Origin: Bacillota bacterium
GTDB lineage: Bacteria; Bacillota; Clostridia; Peptostreptococcales; Acidaminobacteraceae
DNA: 64,000 nucleotides
Assembly: GCA_025210655.1 (NCBI GenBank)
Contig: JAOARG010000044.1
Location: 62,001 to 126,000, forward strand
Reading direction: 5' to 3'
Within the stretch, counting starts at the first letter, position 1; every line of letters begins with the position of its first letter. Below are positions 17,896 through 27,472 of this stretch, one piece after another. Position numbers and translations under genes: made by a program. The notes below the pieces were generated by a model that saw nothing but the letters and a program-made list of their open reading frames with translations, was not told the DNA's origin and did no database searches.

Positions 17896-19613
17896 GATTC
17901 CCCCTCGCTTATATTATAAGGCAAGTAAATTGTATATTCTAGTCCATTGTCCTTCTCACTATATGCCTTAATACTTCCTTGTAGTTTTGTTGAAATTAAA
18001 TTATATACAATACTCAAACCTAATCCTGTACCACCCTTTTCTCTTTTAGTCGTATAGAAAGGTTTGAATATATTGCTAATATTGTCTTTTGAAACACCCT
18101 TACCATCATCACCATACTTAATTACGAAATAGTCCTTTTCTTTAATGACCCTAATATAAATCCTACCTGAAGCTTTCCCCTCCAATCCATGAATTAAAGA
18201 ATTCATAATAAAATTGGTAAGTATCTGAGAATAAGTCCCTGGATAACTATCAATGATAAAATTTTCTGGGCATTCTACTTCAATTTTATATTTAGTATTC
18301 TTGTACTCATGCTTTAGGCTTATAAGTATTTTATTTATATAGTCCTTTAAATTAAATTTCACCTTTTCTTCAACAATTTGATCAGAGGCTATTTGTTTGA
18401 AACTCTTAACTAACTGGACAGCTCTGTCAAGATTGTATTCAAGTATTTCATTGTTATCATGAATCTTTCCAATATAATCTAAAAACTTTCCTTTACTAAG
18501 TCTATTGTTTTTCAAATCCTCATCAAATTCTTCTAATATATGCTCAAGCATAGAAACTGAAGTTATGCTTACTCCAAGTGGAGTATTTATTTCATGGGCA
18601 ACCCCAGCAACTAAATTCCCTAGGGAAGCTAGTTTTTCCTTCTCCTCCAGTTGGTTTTGTGTCATTCTAAGACTTGAAACCGTCTCTTCTAGTTTCTTTG
18701 TTCTATCATTTACCCTATTTTCAAGTTCTGAATTAATACTTTTCAGTTCTTTCTGAATTTCTCTATTTTCAGATACTGTTACAACAAGCTTCTTAAGCAT
18801 TATATTATAATACTTAGATAAAACACCTGTCTCATCCCTATTTACTATTTCAATAGGATTGTATTTCAAATCATCAAAATCAATTGATGCTATGGAATCA
18901 CTTATCAAACGAATATTTTTTGAAAGCCTCCCAGCAAAAAGAAGTGCAAGTACTACCCCTAGCATAACCGAGAAAAATAATACTATCAAAAGGTTTCTTG
19001 TAATAACATTTGCACCACTATTATAATCTTCAGTATAAATTGATGCTACAACTATCCACTCCCAATCTTCCTCGTATTCTGAGTATGCAACTTTCTGCCC
19101 TAAAGCCTCACTAAATGGAAGTTTCCAAGTATAGTAGGAATATCCCCCACCATTAATAGCCTCTTTTATTATATCCTGCGCCACATAAACATCTTTACCA
19201 CTGTAATCCTTTACTAGCCATGTGTTTTGCCCTTCTATAGATGGATGTGCAAGTTCATCAGCAGTCTTACTTAAAACAAAAATATATCCGTTCTCCCCAA
19301 GATCAATATTTTTATTGATAGGTCTTTTATTATTTTCATCTTTTTCACCTAATAAATAAATTTTAATATCTTCTTGAGCATCTTCCTTAGTGATTAGACC
19401 TTTCTTTACTTCTTCTTTTTTTAAATTAATAACCTCCATAGTCATCTGGACACTATTTCTAAGTATAGTTCGACCAGACTTATCAAGCTCTGATCTTGAT
19501 GCACTATATGCAAAGATAATTGAAATAATGTTTGTTAGTAAAACAACAGCAACAATAACCAAGAGGAGCTTAGTTTTAATAGATATCTCGACTTTGTCTG
19601 GTTTCTTTATCAC
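17892..19613 (-). CDS. Cache-domain sensor histidine kinase
   Basis: I start at the GTG at 19613 (573 aa), because AGGGGGG lies 6-7 bases upstream; a longer frame to 19673 lacks a ribosome site. The first membrane helix is LLLVIVAVVLLTNIISIIFA. An extracytoplasmic Cache-type domain (NIDLGENGYIFVLS, DYSGKDVYV) follows, then a second helix, HAMP, a coiled coil and a HisKA domain with GVAHEINTPLG. The ATPase has GDDGKGVS and GGTGLGLSIVYN. It would phosphorylate the HD-GYP response regulator encoded by the overlapping downstream gene and so couple an extracellular ligand to cyclic di-GMP. Confidence 0.9.
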   Translation of the reverse strand: MIKKPDKVEISIKTKLLLVIVAVVLLTNIISIIFAYSASRSELDKSGRTILRNSVQMTMEVINLKKEEVKKGLITKEDAQEDIKIYLLGEKDENNKRPINKNIDLGENGYIFVLSKTADELAHPSIEGQNTWLVKDYSGKDVYVAQDIIKEAINGGGYSYYTWKLPFSEALGQKVAYSEYEEDWEWIVVASIYTEDYNSGANVITRNLLIVLFFSVMLGVVLALLFAGRLSKNIRLISDSIASIDFDDLKYNPIEIVNRDETGVLSKYYNIMLKKLVVTVSENREIQKELKSINSELENRVNDRTKKLEETVSSLRMTQNQLEEKEKLASLGNLVAGVAHEINTPLGVSITSVSMLEHILEEFDEDLKNNRLSKGKFLDYIGKIHDNNEILEYNLDRAVQLVKSFKQIASDQIVEEKVKFNLKDYINKILISLKHEYKNTKYKIEVECPENFIIDSYPGTYSQILTNFIMNSLIHGLEGKASGRIYIRVIKEKDYFVIKYGDDGKGVSKDNISNIFKPFYTTKREKGGTGLGLSIVYNLISTKLQGSIKAYSEKDNGLEYTIYLPYNISEGES

Positions 19614-19787
19614 ATTATCCCCCCTAGTTCCTAAGCCGCTGAAAAAGTACATACAGTTGATTCTTAAGGGCAATATGCTCAGTTCTATAGTTGATAAGAA
19701 AATACATATTGTAGTATAAGAATTTCAAAACTACCTTTTCATAGGCATGCTACTCCCCGTATATATTTACTTTATTCCCTTTTTTCA

Positions 19788-19826
19788 CAAAAAAAAACAC
19801 GGACACTCATAATTTTCAGAGTGTCC
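19788..19826 (-). terminator. Intrinsic terminator of the chemoreceptor gene
   Basis: GGACACTC (19801-19808) pairs with GAGTGTCC (19819-19826). On the minus strand the stem is followed by a run of nine T. Confidence 0.92.
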
Positions 19827-19842
19827 AAAATACTTGAAAATA

Positions 19843-21822
19843 TTAAATTTTGAATTTTCTTATCTCATCCTGTAATCCCCTTGCCAAAGAGCTTAACTGT
19901 TCAGCTGATTGGGCAACAGTTTCAACTGCAATATTTTGCTGCTCCATAGTCGCACTAACCTCTTCACTTGCTGCAGCTGTTTCCTGTGATACAGAAGAAA
20001 TATTAGTAATGGATTCAACAATCTTATCCTTATCACCCAGCATCACTTCAATAAAATCATTAATTTCAGCAATCTGATTAACAATCTCATCTATTGACAC
20101 GGTAATCTCTTCATAGGATTTATTTACTTCTTCAACTGCACCAAACTGTGACTGAGAATTTTCTTTAAACACTTCCATTATTTCAACCGTTTCACTGGTT
20201 TGACCTTGAATTATTTCTATAATCTTTCTAATTTCATCCGCAGATTTGGAAGACTCTTCAGCAAGTTTTCTAATTTCCTCTGCAACTACTGCAAATCCTT
20301 TACCATGCTCTCCTGCCCTAGCAGCTTCTATAGAGGCATTTAAAGCAAGTAAATTAGTTTGCTCTGCAATAGAACTAATAGTCTCGATAATACCACCAAT
20401 ATTATTAGACTGGGTTTCAAGACTTCTAATTGAATCAGATATTTCATTAGTAGAAGTCATATTTTCCTTAGACTTAAGCTTTAAATCATCCACCACATCA
20501 GTACCACGCTTATTAACTTCAATAACCCTACCGGTACTCTCGGAAATATTTTTAGAATTATCAAATAATCTTTCAAAACTGTCACTCATTCCAGAAGCAA
20601 GTTTTACAGAGTTTTCTGATTCCTGAGCCTGATCTGTGGCTCCCTTCGCAATCTCCTCAACAGTCCTTGCCACTTCATCAGACGAAGCACTAGCTTCTTC
20701 TGAACTGGCTGCAAGGTTTTCTGCTGATTCCGATAGTTCATGGGAAACATCAAAGGCATTTCCAACTAAAGCCTTTACATTAGAAACCATCTCATTAAAA
20801 CTATCCGACAATTCCTTTACTTCATCTTTGGTATTTACCCTTGACTCAACTGTTAAATCTCCACTGGCAACAACCTTCATAGTTTTAACCATTTCTTTTA
20901 TTGGACGGGTAATAGATCCAGCAAAAAGTACCCCTACTACAGAACCTATAACTATTACAATAAGTCCAACAATAGCTGAAGTTGTAAGAACACCTTGGGT
21001 CTCATCATCTATTTCCGATATATAAATCGATGTCATAACAAACCATCTTAAATCTTCTAAGTAATCAAAATTACTTTCCTTTTCTCTTCCACCAAATTCA
21101 TACTTAACAATACCATGGGTCTGATTTTCTATAGCTGCTTGGATTTCAGGTACAGGAAGTTCATTACCAATTTGGCTAGGATCTGGATGGGCAACTACCC
21201 TACCATCTTTACCTAAAACAAATATATAACCCTCATCTCCAACAACTATTTCTGCTACCTCTCCAGCAACACCTGATAAATCTAAACTCATACCCAAAAC
21301 ACCCGTTGTTTGACCACTTGAGTCTTTTACTGGAACAGAACCAGAAACAGCAAAATTCCCTGTAACTACGTCTTGATATACATCTGACCAAAAGTATCCG
21401 GATGCTGCCATAGCTCCCTTATACCATGGTCTTTCCCTTGGATCATAGGAATCATCAAACTCATGAGCAGGATAAATATACATATTTCCATCTTTATCAC
21501 CATAAAATATTTGAAAAGCATTTGGAAACTTCTCAACATAGATTTTCATTACATTTTCTATCCACTGATCCATTTCACCCTTTTCATAAAAGGCCTTGAT
21601 ATTATCATTCTCAGCGGTCATTTCAAGTCCATATCTATAACCATTAAACTCTTCCCTAATCATACTTGAAATAGACTTATTAAGCTCTCCATTAGAAGTT
21701 TCAAAGTACTCAAACAAAGTATTGGCAGATTTGTTGTAGCTCATAAAGCCCAGTGCCCCAATAGGAACAATAATCAGAACTAATAATATAGCAATAATTT
21801 TTCCCCTAATACCTATTTTCAT
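19843..21822 (-). CDS. Methyl-accepting chemotaxis protein
   Basis: A 659-aa chemoreceptor from the ATG at 21822. GGAGGAG lies 5 bases before it, whereas the adjacent ATG at 21825 is too close and the frame opening at 21867 has no ribosome site. The first helix is [20 protein letters not shown] double-Cache ligand domain contains [12 protein letters not shown] and [10 protein letters not shown]-like segments ([15 protein letters not shown]). A second helix near residue 285, a HAMP domain and the signalling domain with the hairpin tip [21 protein letters not shown] follow. It feeds CheA/CheW, which are not in the window. It is monocistronic, with its own terminator. Confidence 0.94.
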   Translation of the reverse strand: MKIGIRGKIIAILLVLIIVPIGALGFMSYNKSANTLFEYFETSNGELNKSISSMIREEFNGYRYGLEMTAENDNIKAFYEKGEMDQWIENVMKIYVEKFPNAFQIFYGDKDGNMYIYPAHEFDDSYDPRERPWYKGAMAASGYFWSDVYQDVVTGNFAVSGSVPVKDSSGQTTGVLGMSLDLSGVAGEVAEIVVGDEGYIFVLGKDGRVVAHPDPSQIGNELPVPEIQAAIENQTHGIVKYEFGGREKESNFDYLEDLRWFVMTSIYISEIDDETQGVLTTSAIVGLIVIVIGSVVGVLFAGSITRPIKEMVKTMKVVASGDLTVESRVNTKDEVKELSDSFNEMVSNVKALVGNAFDVSHELSESAENLAASSEEASASSDEVARTVEEIAKGATDQAQESENSVKLASGMSDSFERLFDNSKNISESTGRVIEVNKRGTDVVDDLKLKSKENMTSTNEISDSIRSLETQSNNIGGIIETISSIAEQTNLLALNASIEAARAGEHGKGFAVVAEEIRKLAEESSKSADEIRKIIEIIQGQTSETVEIMEVFKENSQSQFGAVEEVNKSYEEITVSIDEIVNQIAEINDFIEVMLGDKDKIVESITNISSVSQETAAASEEVSATMEQQNIAVETVAQSAEQLSSLARGLQDEIRKFKI

Positions 21823-21885
21823 CATATCTCCTCCCACATTTTTTCCTTGTCTTACGTAAATACCCACATAAGAAGAAATAAAAAC

Positions 21886-21913
21886 AAAAAAACAGTCTCA
21901 TAAATATGAGACT
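21886..21913 (-). terminator. Intrinsic terminator of the clpE-like gene
   Basis: AGTCTCAT (21894-21901) pairs with ATGAGACT (21906-21913). The minus strand continues with seven T. Confidence 0.9.
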
Positions 21914-21922
21914 GCTCTAAAA

Positions 21923-24223
21923 CTAAATCATAACAATATTATCATCTTCAACGGTAAAGCTGATAGCTTTTCCTTCTTTTATATTTCCTTTTAAAAACTC
22001 TTCAGCTATTTCATCTTCGATATACTTCTGTATCACCCTTCTCATAGGACGGGCTCCATATTTCTGGTCATATCCTTTTTCAATTAAGAACTCTTTGGCT
22101 AAATCATCTATAGATACACTTACAGCCTTATCTTCCGATTCAGAATTTACTTCCTCTATCATTAAATCGACAATCTCTGAAAGATCATTCTTTGTTAAAT
22201 GATCAAAAACTACTATTTCATCTATTCTGTTTAAGAACTCAGGTCTAAATATTTCCCTTAACTTTTGATTTGCCTTATTAGACATTTCCTCCCTTGGGCT
22301 ATTACCAAAACCAATACTTTTAGTCTTATCTGTTGACCCAGCGTTGGAAGTCATAATAATAATTGCATTTTCAAAGAAAACTGTTCTTCCTTGGCTATCC
22401 GTAAGTCTTCCGTCATCAAGAATTTGAAGAAGCATATTGAAAATATCAGAATGGGCTTTTTCAATTTCATCTAGAAGTATAACTGAATAAGGTCTTCTCC
22501 TAATTTTTTCAGTTAATTGTCCACCTTGATCATATCCAACATATCCCGGAGGTGCTCCAATAAGTTTAGAAACTGTATGTTTTTCCATATATTCAGACAT
22601 ATCAATTCTAATCATAGCATCTTCGCTACCAAAAAGTTCTGAAGCAATTGACTTTACAAGCTCAGTTTTTCCTACCCCAGTAGGACCAACAAAAATAAAT
22701 GATGAAGGCTTCTTCCTCTTCTTAAAGCCTGATCTATTTCTTCTTATTGCTTTTGATATTTCCTGAATTGCTTTATCCTGACCTACAATTTTCTTGTGAA
22801 GTTTCTTCTCAAGATTAAGAAGTTTATAAGCCTCTTCCTCAGTTATCTTCTTCACAGGTATTTTAGTCCAAGATTCTATTATAGTTGCAATATCTTCTGA
22901 AGTAAGTTCGACTTCTAAACTTGAATTTTCAAGTTCTTCAATACTCTTTTCAATATTGATTTCCCTTACCTTTAGTTCAGCAACCTTTTCATAATCACTT
23001 TCCTTAGAGAATTTTTCCATTTCCTCAGACAGTTTTTCTAGTTCTTCCTTTAAAGACGCTAGCTCAACTAATCCCTTATTCCTTAAATTTGCCCTTGAAC
23101 CAGCCTCATCAATAATATCTATAGCTTTATCAGGGAGATATCTGTCAGATATATATCTAGCTGACATCTTAACCGCAGCCTCTATAACACTTTCATCAAT
23201 AGAAACCCTATGATAATCCTCATAATAGTTCTTTATTCCTTTTAGTATTTCTATACTTTCTTCAACAGTTGGTTCTTCAACCATAATAGGTTGGAATCTT
23301 CTTTCAAGAGCGGCATCCTTTTCTATATGTTTCCTATACTCTTCTATTGTAGTGGCTCCAATAATCTGAATTTCTCCCCTAGCAAGGGATGGCTTAAGAA
23401 TATTTGAAGCATTCATAACTCCGCCTTGGACTTCACCAGCACCAACTATATTATGAACTTCATCAATTACTAAGATTACATTTCCTAAATCCCTAGCCTC
23501 AGTAATTATTGATTTCATTCTACTTTCAAATTGGCCTCTAAACTGAGTACCGGCAACTATTGCTGTAAGATCTAGTAAATAGATTTCACAATCATATAAT
23601 TTTACTGGAACTTGTTTTTCCACAATCCTAACCGCAAGTCCCTCAGCAATAGCAGTTTTACCTACACCTGGCTCACCGATAAGTATAGGATTGTTTTTTG
23701 TTCTTCTGTTTAATATTTGAACAAGTCTATCAATCTCACGGTTTCGACCAATTATCTTATCAACTTGACCGTCTTTAGCTTTTTCAGTAAGGTTTATACC
23801 GAACTTTTCAAGAAATTTCTTTTTGCCTTTTCCTTTAAAAAATCCACCTTTTTTCTTTTTTTCCTTAACCTCTGATTCATCCATTTCATTTGATTTAGCT
23901 TTGGGTTCATCAACTAACGGAATGTCATCCTCATCTGCTCCGTCCTCATCCTTCGGGAACATATTCTTCATCATTCCAGATAGAAATTCATTGTCACTAA
24001 AATCATCCATGTTCATACCATCAAACATGTTTTTCATCTCATCAGTTAATTTACTAATATCTTCTGGAGACATTCCCGTTTGTTCAACAAGCTGGTCTAT
24101 AACTGGTATCCCCATTTTTTTAGCACAATCTATACATAATCCTTTAACTTCATTACTTCCAGTACTTTGATCTGAAACGTAAACTGTAGCTATATTTTTT
24201 TTACAAACTGAACATAATTTCAT
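21923..24223 (-). CDS. Clp ATPase with N-terminal zinc finger (ClpE-like)
   Basis: A 766-aa Hsp100 unfoldase. I choose the ATG at 24223, because the GTG at 24232 lies inside the GGAG ribosome site. The N-terminal zinc finger uses Cys4/Cys7 and Cys30/Cys33, as in ClpE. It is followed by a Met/Asp-rich stretch and a lysine-rich patch in place of the Clp-N repeat domain. AAA module 1 has Walker A GEPGVGKT (183-190), a short UVR-like middle region follows (about 395-435), and module 2 has GPTGVGKT (513-520). The loop SIGFG (636-640) matches the ClpP-docking IGF motif, so it should feed a ClpP protease and is not a ClpB-type disaggregase. Confidence 0.9.
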   Translation of the reverse strand: MKLCSVCKKNIATVYVSDQSTGSNEVKGLCIDCAKKMGIPVIDQLVEQTGMSPEDISKLTDEMKNMFDGMNMDDFSDNEFLSGMMKNMFPKDEDGADEDDIPLVDEPKAKSNEMDESEVKEKKKKGGFFKGKGKKKFLEKFGINLTEKAKDGQVDKIIGRNREIDRLVQILNRRTKNNPILIGEPGVGKTAIAEGLAVRIVEKQVPVKLYDCEIYLLDLTAIVAGTQFRGQFESRMKSIITEARDLGNVILVIDEVHNIVGAGEVQGGVMNASNILKPSLARGEIQIIGATTIEEYRKHIEKDAALERRFQPIMVEEPTVEESIEILKGIKNYYEDYHRVSIDESVIEAAVKMSARYISDRYLPDKAIDIIDEAGSRANLRNKGLVELASLKEELEKLSEEMEKFSKESDYEKVAELKVREINIEKSIEELENSSLEVELTSEDIATIIESWTKIPVKKITEEEAYKLLNLEKKLHKKIVGQDKAIQEISKAIRRNRSGFKKRKKPSSFIFVGPTGVGKTELVKSIASELFGSEDAMIRIDMSEYMEKHTVSKLIGAPPGYVGYDQGGQLTEKIRRRPYSVILLDEIEKAHSDIFNMLLQILDDGRLTDSQGRTVFFENAIIIMTSNAGSTDKTKSIGFGNSPREEMSNKANQKLREIFRPEFLNRIDEIVVFDHLTKNDLSEIVDLMIEEVNSESEDKAVSVSIDDLAKEFLIEKGYDQKYGARPMRRVIQKYIEDEIAEEFLKGNIKEGKAISFTVEDDNIVMI

Positions 24224-24330
24224 ATTTATCACTCCACGTTTTTAATACATAAAACAATTATAATAATTATTTATATATGTATCAACATAATTAGGTTAAC
24301 TTTTTATGAACAAAGTATAAATAAATAAAA

Positions 24331-24354
24331 TAAGGACAGTCAAAAGACTGTCCT
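24331..24354 (-). terminator. Intrinsic terminator of the SDR gene
   Basis: GGACAGTC (24334-24341), AAAA loop, GACTGTCC (24346-24353). The minus strand continues TTATTTTATTTATTT. Confidence 0.85.
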
Positions 24355-24362
24355 ATTTTCTA

Positions 24363-24977
24363 CTATAATACATTTTCAAAGACTTTTCCAAGTGCTATAC
24401 TTCTTCCGCTTTCGATACCATTTTCATTTTCACAAAGCTTATAGCACACTTCTTCTAAATCAGAGTTTTCCTTTTCGATTTTGATTGAATTCACTTTTAT
24501 ATGTGTATCCCTAAGTGATGTGGCAATAGCCTGTGTAACATTATCTATCTTATCGTCATACACACATCTAGAATTCAATGAAAACTCAGAATTATTGTCA
24601 TTTGATACAATGTTAATAATTCTACCATATTCTTTTCTGGCTTTATTTCTTGCAAATTCCCTTGAAGAAATGAATGTAGTCTTCAAGTAGCTATTCAACA
24701 TACTATTTAATCCAAAATTCTTTTCCATCTCGATAGTTGTACAATTAATCAATATATCGATGTATCCGATTCTCGTATAAATATCATCAAACATATTAAT
24801 TAGCTCTTCACTATTACCAAAATCTATATTGTAAACCATCAATTTTTTGTGGGAAAAATCAACATTACTAGAATCTGCAATTATAACACTGTATCCAAGT
24901 CCTATATACTTCTGCGCAAGTCTTATTCCAAGACCTTCAGAAGACCCGATAATCAAAACGACAGTATCCATAATCAA
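24363..24977 (-). CDS. Degenerate short-chain dehydrogenase/reductase
   Basis: A 204-aa SDR fold protein. The nucleotide-binding motif GSSEGLG matches TGxxxGxG. The usual NNAG is replaced by INCT, and the catalytic YxxxK is not present: the region reads CVYDDKID with only two residues between Tyr and Lys. The serine step is seen only as IVSNDNN. The C-terminal substrate region is short. It may bind NAD(P) without normal catalysis. A TTG at 24977 has the better ribosome spacing (GGAG, 8 nt); the ATG at 24971 is the alternative. A hairpin AAGGGAA/TTCCCTT (25017-25037) lies in its leader region. Confidence 0.75.
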   Translation of the reverse strand: MIMDTVVLIIGSSEGLGIRLAQKYIGLGYSVIIADSSNVDFSHKKLMVYNIDFGNSEELINMFDDIYTRIGYIDILINCTTIEMEKNFGLNSMLNSYLKTTFISSREFARNKARKEYGRIINIVSNDNNSEFSLNSRCVYDDKIDNVTQAIATSLRDTHIKVNSIKIEKENSDLEEVCYKLCENENGIESGRSIALGKVFENVL

Positions 24978-25133
24978 ACAAATATCTCCTTACCAAATTC
25001 TATTTATATTAATCACAAAGGGAATGTTTTTTCCCTTGTCAAGATATCATTAATAAACAGTCTTACAAATCGACTCATTTATACATAATATCATCTAAGC
25101 ATAGTGATTTCAAGGATTTTTTACTAGTAATGT

Positions 25134-26231
25134 CTATAATGAAATGTTTACTTCACTAAGTTCGTCAAAAACATGAATTTTATCACTTTCGACTTGATAA
25201 TTAAATTCACTTCCCGGTTTTAGTTTATGGGATATTTCAGCCTGTATTCTAGCAATAAGTTCCTGCCCCATACTAGTAAAATATACAAATGACTCATTTC
25301 CCATATGTTCTAAAACAGTAACTTTACCTTTATATGATTCAGCAAAATCATCATTTACTATATTTATATATTCTGGCCTAATTCCTATGTATACTTCCTT
25401 TCCCAAGTACTCCTCAAGATTATTTATCTTATTTTCAGGTAAATCTATTCTATAATCAGCAACTTTTACAGATTGACTTCCATCTGAATTCACAGTAGCC
25501 TTAAACATATTCATGGCTGGTGAACCTATAAAAGCAGCTACAAATTTATTTTCAGGATAATTATATAGATTAAGTGGTGTATCTACCTGCATTATCTTTC
25601 CTAAATTCATAACACATATCCGATCACCCATTGTCATTGCTTCAACTTGATCATGGGTAACATATATCATGGTACTCTTAAGTTTTTGATGTAGCTCAGA
25701 TAGTTGAACCCTCATATGTACCCTTAACTTAGCATCTAGATTTGACAATGGCTCATCAAACAAGAATACCTTGGGATCCCTTACAATAGCTCTTCCAACA
25801 GCAACCCTTTGTCTTTGTCCCCCAGATAACTGTTTAGGCTTCCTGTTAAGCAGTTCTTTAATATCAAGTATCTCAGCAGCCCTATCAACTTTCTCTTTAA
25901 TCTCATCCTTTGGAAGCTTTCGCATTTTTAAAGAAAATGCCATATTTTCTTCCACTGTCATATGGGGATATAAGGCATAGTTCTGAAAAACCATTGCAAG
26001 TTCCCTATCCTTAGGTAGGACATCATTTACAACCTTTCCATCTATACTAATACTCCCAGCTGAAATATCTTCTAGACCAGCTATCATTCTAAGTGTAGTA
26101 GATTTTGCACAACCGGATGGTCCAACAAGAACCATAAATTCTCCATCTTCAACTTCTAAATTAATACCGTGTACTGCCTTGAAACCATTATCATATATTT
26201 TCTCTACAGACTCCAAAACAACTCCTGCCAT
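25134..26231 (-). CDS. Carbohydrate ABC transporter ATPase (UgpC/MsmX/MalK-like), orphan
   Basis: A 365-aa ATPase with an N-terminal ABC domain and a C-terminal OB-fold regulatory domain (IGIRPEYINI onward), as in MalK, UgpC and MsmX. The signature LSGGQRQRVAVGRAI and Walker B VFLFDEPLSNLDAKLR are normal. Walker A reads GPSGCAKST, with Ala for the Gly before Lys. No permease is adjacent, so it probably energises several sugar transporters in trans, as MsmX does. There is no ribosome site next to the ATG: a GGAAGGGGGG tract (26269-26278) is separated from it by a strong hairpin (26240-26268). Confidence 0.88.
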   Translation of the reverse strand: MAGVVLESVEKIYDNGFKAVHGINLEVEDGEFMVLVGPSGCAKSTTLRMIAGLEDISAGSISIDGKVVNDVLPKDRELAMVFQNYALYPHMTVEENMAFSLKMRKLPKDEIKEKVDRAAEILDIKELLNRKPKQLSGGQRQRVAVGRAIVRDPKVFLFDEPLSNLDAKLRVHMRVQLSELHQKLKSTMIYVTHDQVEAMTMGDRICVMNLGKIMQVDTPLNLYNYPENKFVAAFIGSPAMNMFKATVNSDGSQSVKVADYRIDLPENKINNLEEYLGKEVYIGIRPEYINIVNDDFAESYKGKVTVLEHMGNESFVYFTSMGQELIARIQAEISHKLKPGSEFNYQVESDKIHVFDELSEVNISL

Positions 26232-26239
26232 AAAATATT

Positions 26240-26314
26240 ACTGATTAAACATAGTATGTTTAACCAGTCCCCCCTTCCGTCATCAGATTTTAAGTAATAA
26301 CGTGACATTATTAC
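26240..26314 (-). promoter_or_regulatory. Two dyads in the leader/promoter of the UgpC-like gene
   Basis: A palindrome around TTAAACATA/TATGTTTAA (26240-26268) lies 9 bases before the ATG. A second dyad, GTAATAA-N7-TTATTAC (26294-26314), lies farther upstream. Either could be an operator. The first could also be an mRNA hairpin placed between the purine-rich tract at 26269-26278 and the start codon. Confidence 0.45.
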
Positions 26315-26360
26315 CCAATATTTTTGTATATATTCATTAATATCACTATCGAATGTTAAA

Positions 26361-26389
26361 TTGTGAGAAAAATGAATCAATGTTATAAT
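26361..26389 (+). promoter_or_regulatory. Sigma-A promoter of the sugar sensor operon
   Basis: TTGTGA (26361-26366), 17-bp spacer, TATAAT (26384-26389), followed about 70 bases later by the ATG at 26462 with TGGAGGA upstream. Confidence 0.65.
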
Positions 26390-26461
26390 CATAATATAAA
26401 TTTACTTAAATTCTAAAAATCGCTCTATTTTATTCCCACTATACTGGAGGAATCATAGATT

Positions 26462-27472
26462 ATGAATAAACGTAAACAAAGAAATTTTAAAATAACAAGA
26501 AATATAATGGTTTTTCTCTTATTATCCTTAATTTCCTATAGCATTTATACAGCTTATCATATTAAAACTATTCAGAACTCTAGCAATGTCTTTTCCAAAC
26601 CACCTGTATACCATTACAATGTAATAACAGATGATAATACCTCTTACTTAAATACGAAATTTTTAGAGGGCCTTCAAAATAAATCAAGTCTTCTAAATAT
26701 AGTTTATGAAATCAAGTTTATAGAAAATATATCCAATATTAAAAGCATTAAGGATGCATTTGACTCAAGTGTTTTTTCCGATGTAGACGGAGTAATACTT
26801 AAACTTTCCAACAACGACATTGCAAGGGATTATATTAATAATTGTGTTTCAAACAATATTCCTGTTATAACTATTGGCAATGATTCTCTTTCAAGTTTAA
26901 AGACAGCTTATATAGGAACAAACAAATATAATCTTGGCCGAAGTATCGCCTCATTAATTATGGAGGACCCCAAAACTTCTGTAGATGTACTTGTACTTTT
27001 CGATACCAATTATACTAATGTTCCTAATAATAATAGCACTTCCAATAATAACTTTCTGAACGGTATTCTTTCAATAAATTCAGAGGAAAAAGAAATCAAT
27101 CTAACATCATACTCATTGAAAAAAGATCAACGTTCAGAGATTTATATCAAAAATTACCTAAATAGCAAGACACCAGACTATATAATCACAACAGAGCCAA
27201 TAAACTCTTTAAGGGCTACCAAGACACTTATAGATCTCAATGAAATAGGAAAAATCAATCTCATAGCAAGTAGTTCCCATCCTTCTATCCTTGACTATAT
27301 CAAAAAGGGAACAATTCTAGCTTCAACAACTGAAGATTACTCTTTAATGGGAGAAATGGCTATTGAAACACTCTATGAGTTTAACAGCGGAAACTCACCA
27401 TCTTCATATATTTCAGTTCCTTTTGAAATAACTACAAAAGAAACGGTAGGTGAGAAAATAAATGATAAGTAA
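26462..27472 (+). CDS. Membrane-anchored sugar-binding-type sensor protein
   Basis: A 336-aa protein with one N-terminal membrane helix (about residues 14-33, NIMVFLLLSLISYSIYTAY) and no lipobox. It is followed by a periplasmic-binding-protein/LacI-type domain (VDGVILKLSNNDIARDYINNC, IPVITIGNDS, AYIGTNKYNLGRSIA). The lack of a lipoprotein site suggests a tethered ligand sensor and not a transport binding protein. It overlaps the histidine kinase gene by 11 bases, so the two are translated together and may form a receptor complex. It is an extra component relative to the known XylFII-LytS-YesN arrangement. Confidence 0.75.
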   Translation: MNKRKQRNFKITRNIMVFLLLSLISYSIYTAYHIKTIQNSSNVFSKPPVYHYNVITDDNTSYLNTKFLEGLQNKSSLLNIVYEIKFIENISNIKSIKDAFDSSVFSDVDGVILKLSNNDIARDYINNCVSNNIPVITIGNDSLSSLKTAYIGTNKYNLGRSIASLIMEDPKTSVDVLVLFDTNYTNVPNNNSTSNNNFLNGILSINSEEKEINLTSYSLKKDQRSEIYIKNYLNSKTPDYIITTEPINSLRATKTLIDLNEIGKINLIASSSHPSILDYIKKGTILASTTEDYSLMGEMAIETLYEFNSGNSPSSYISVPFEITTKETVGEKINDK

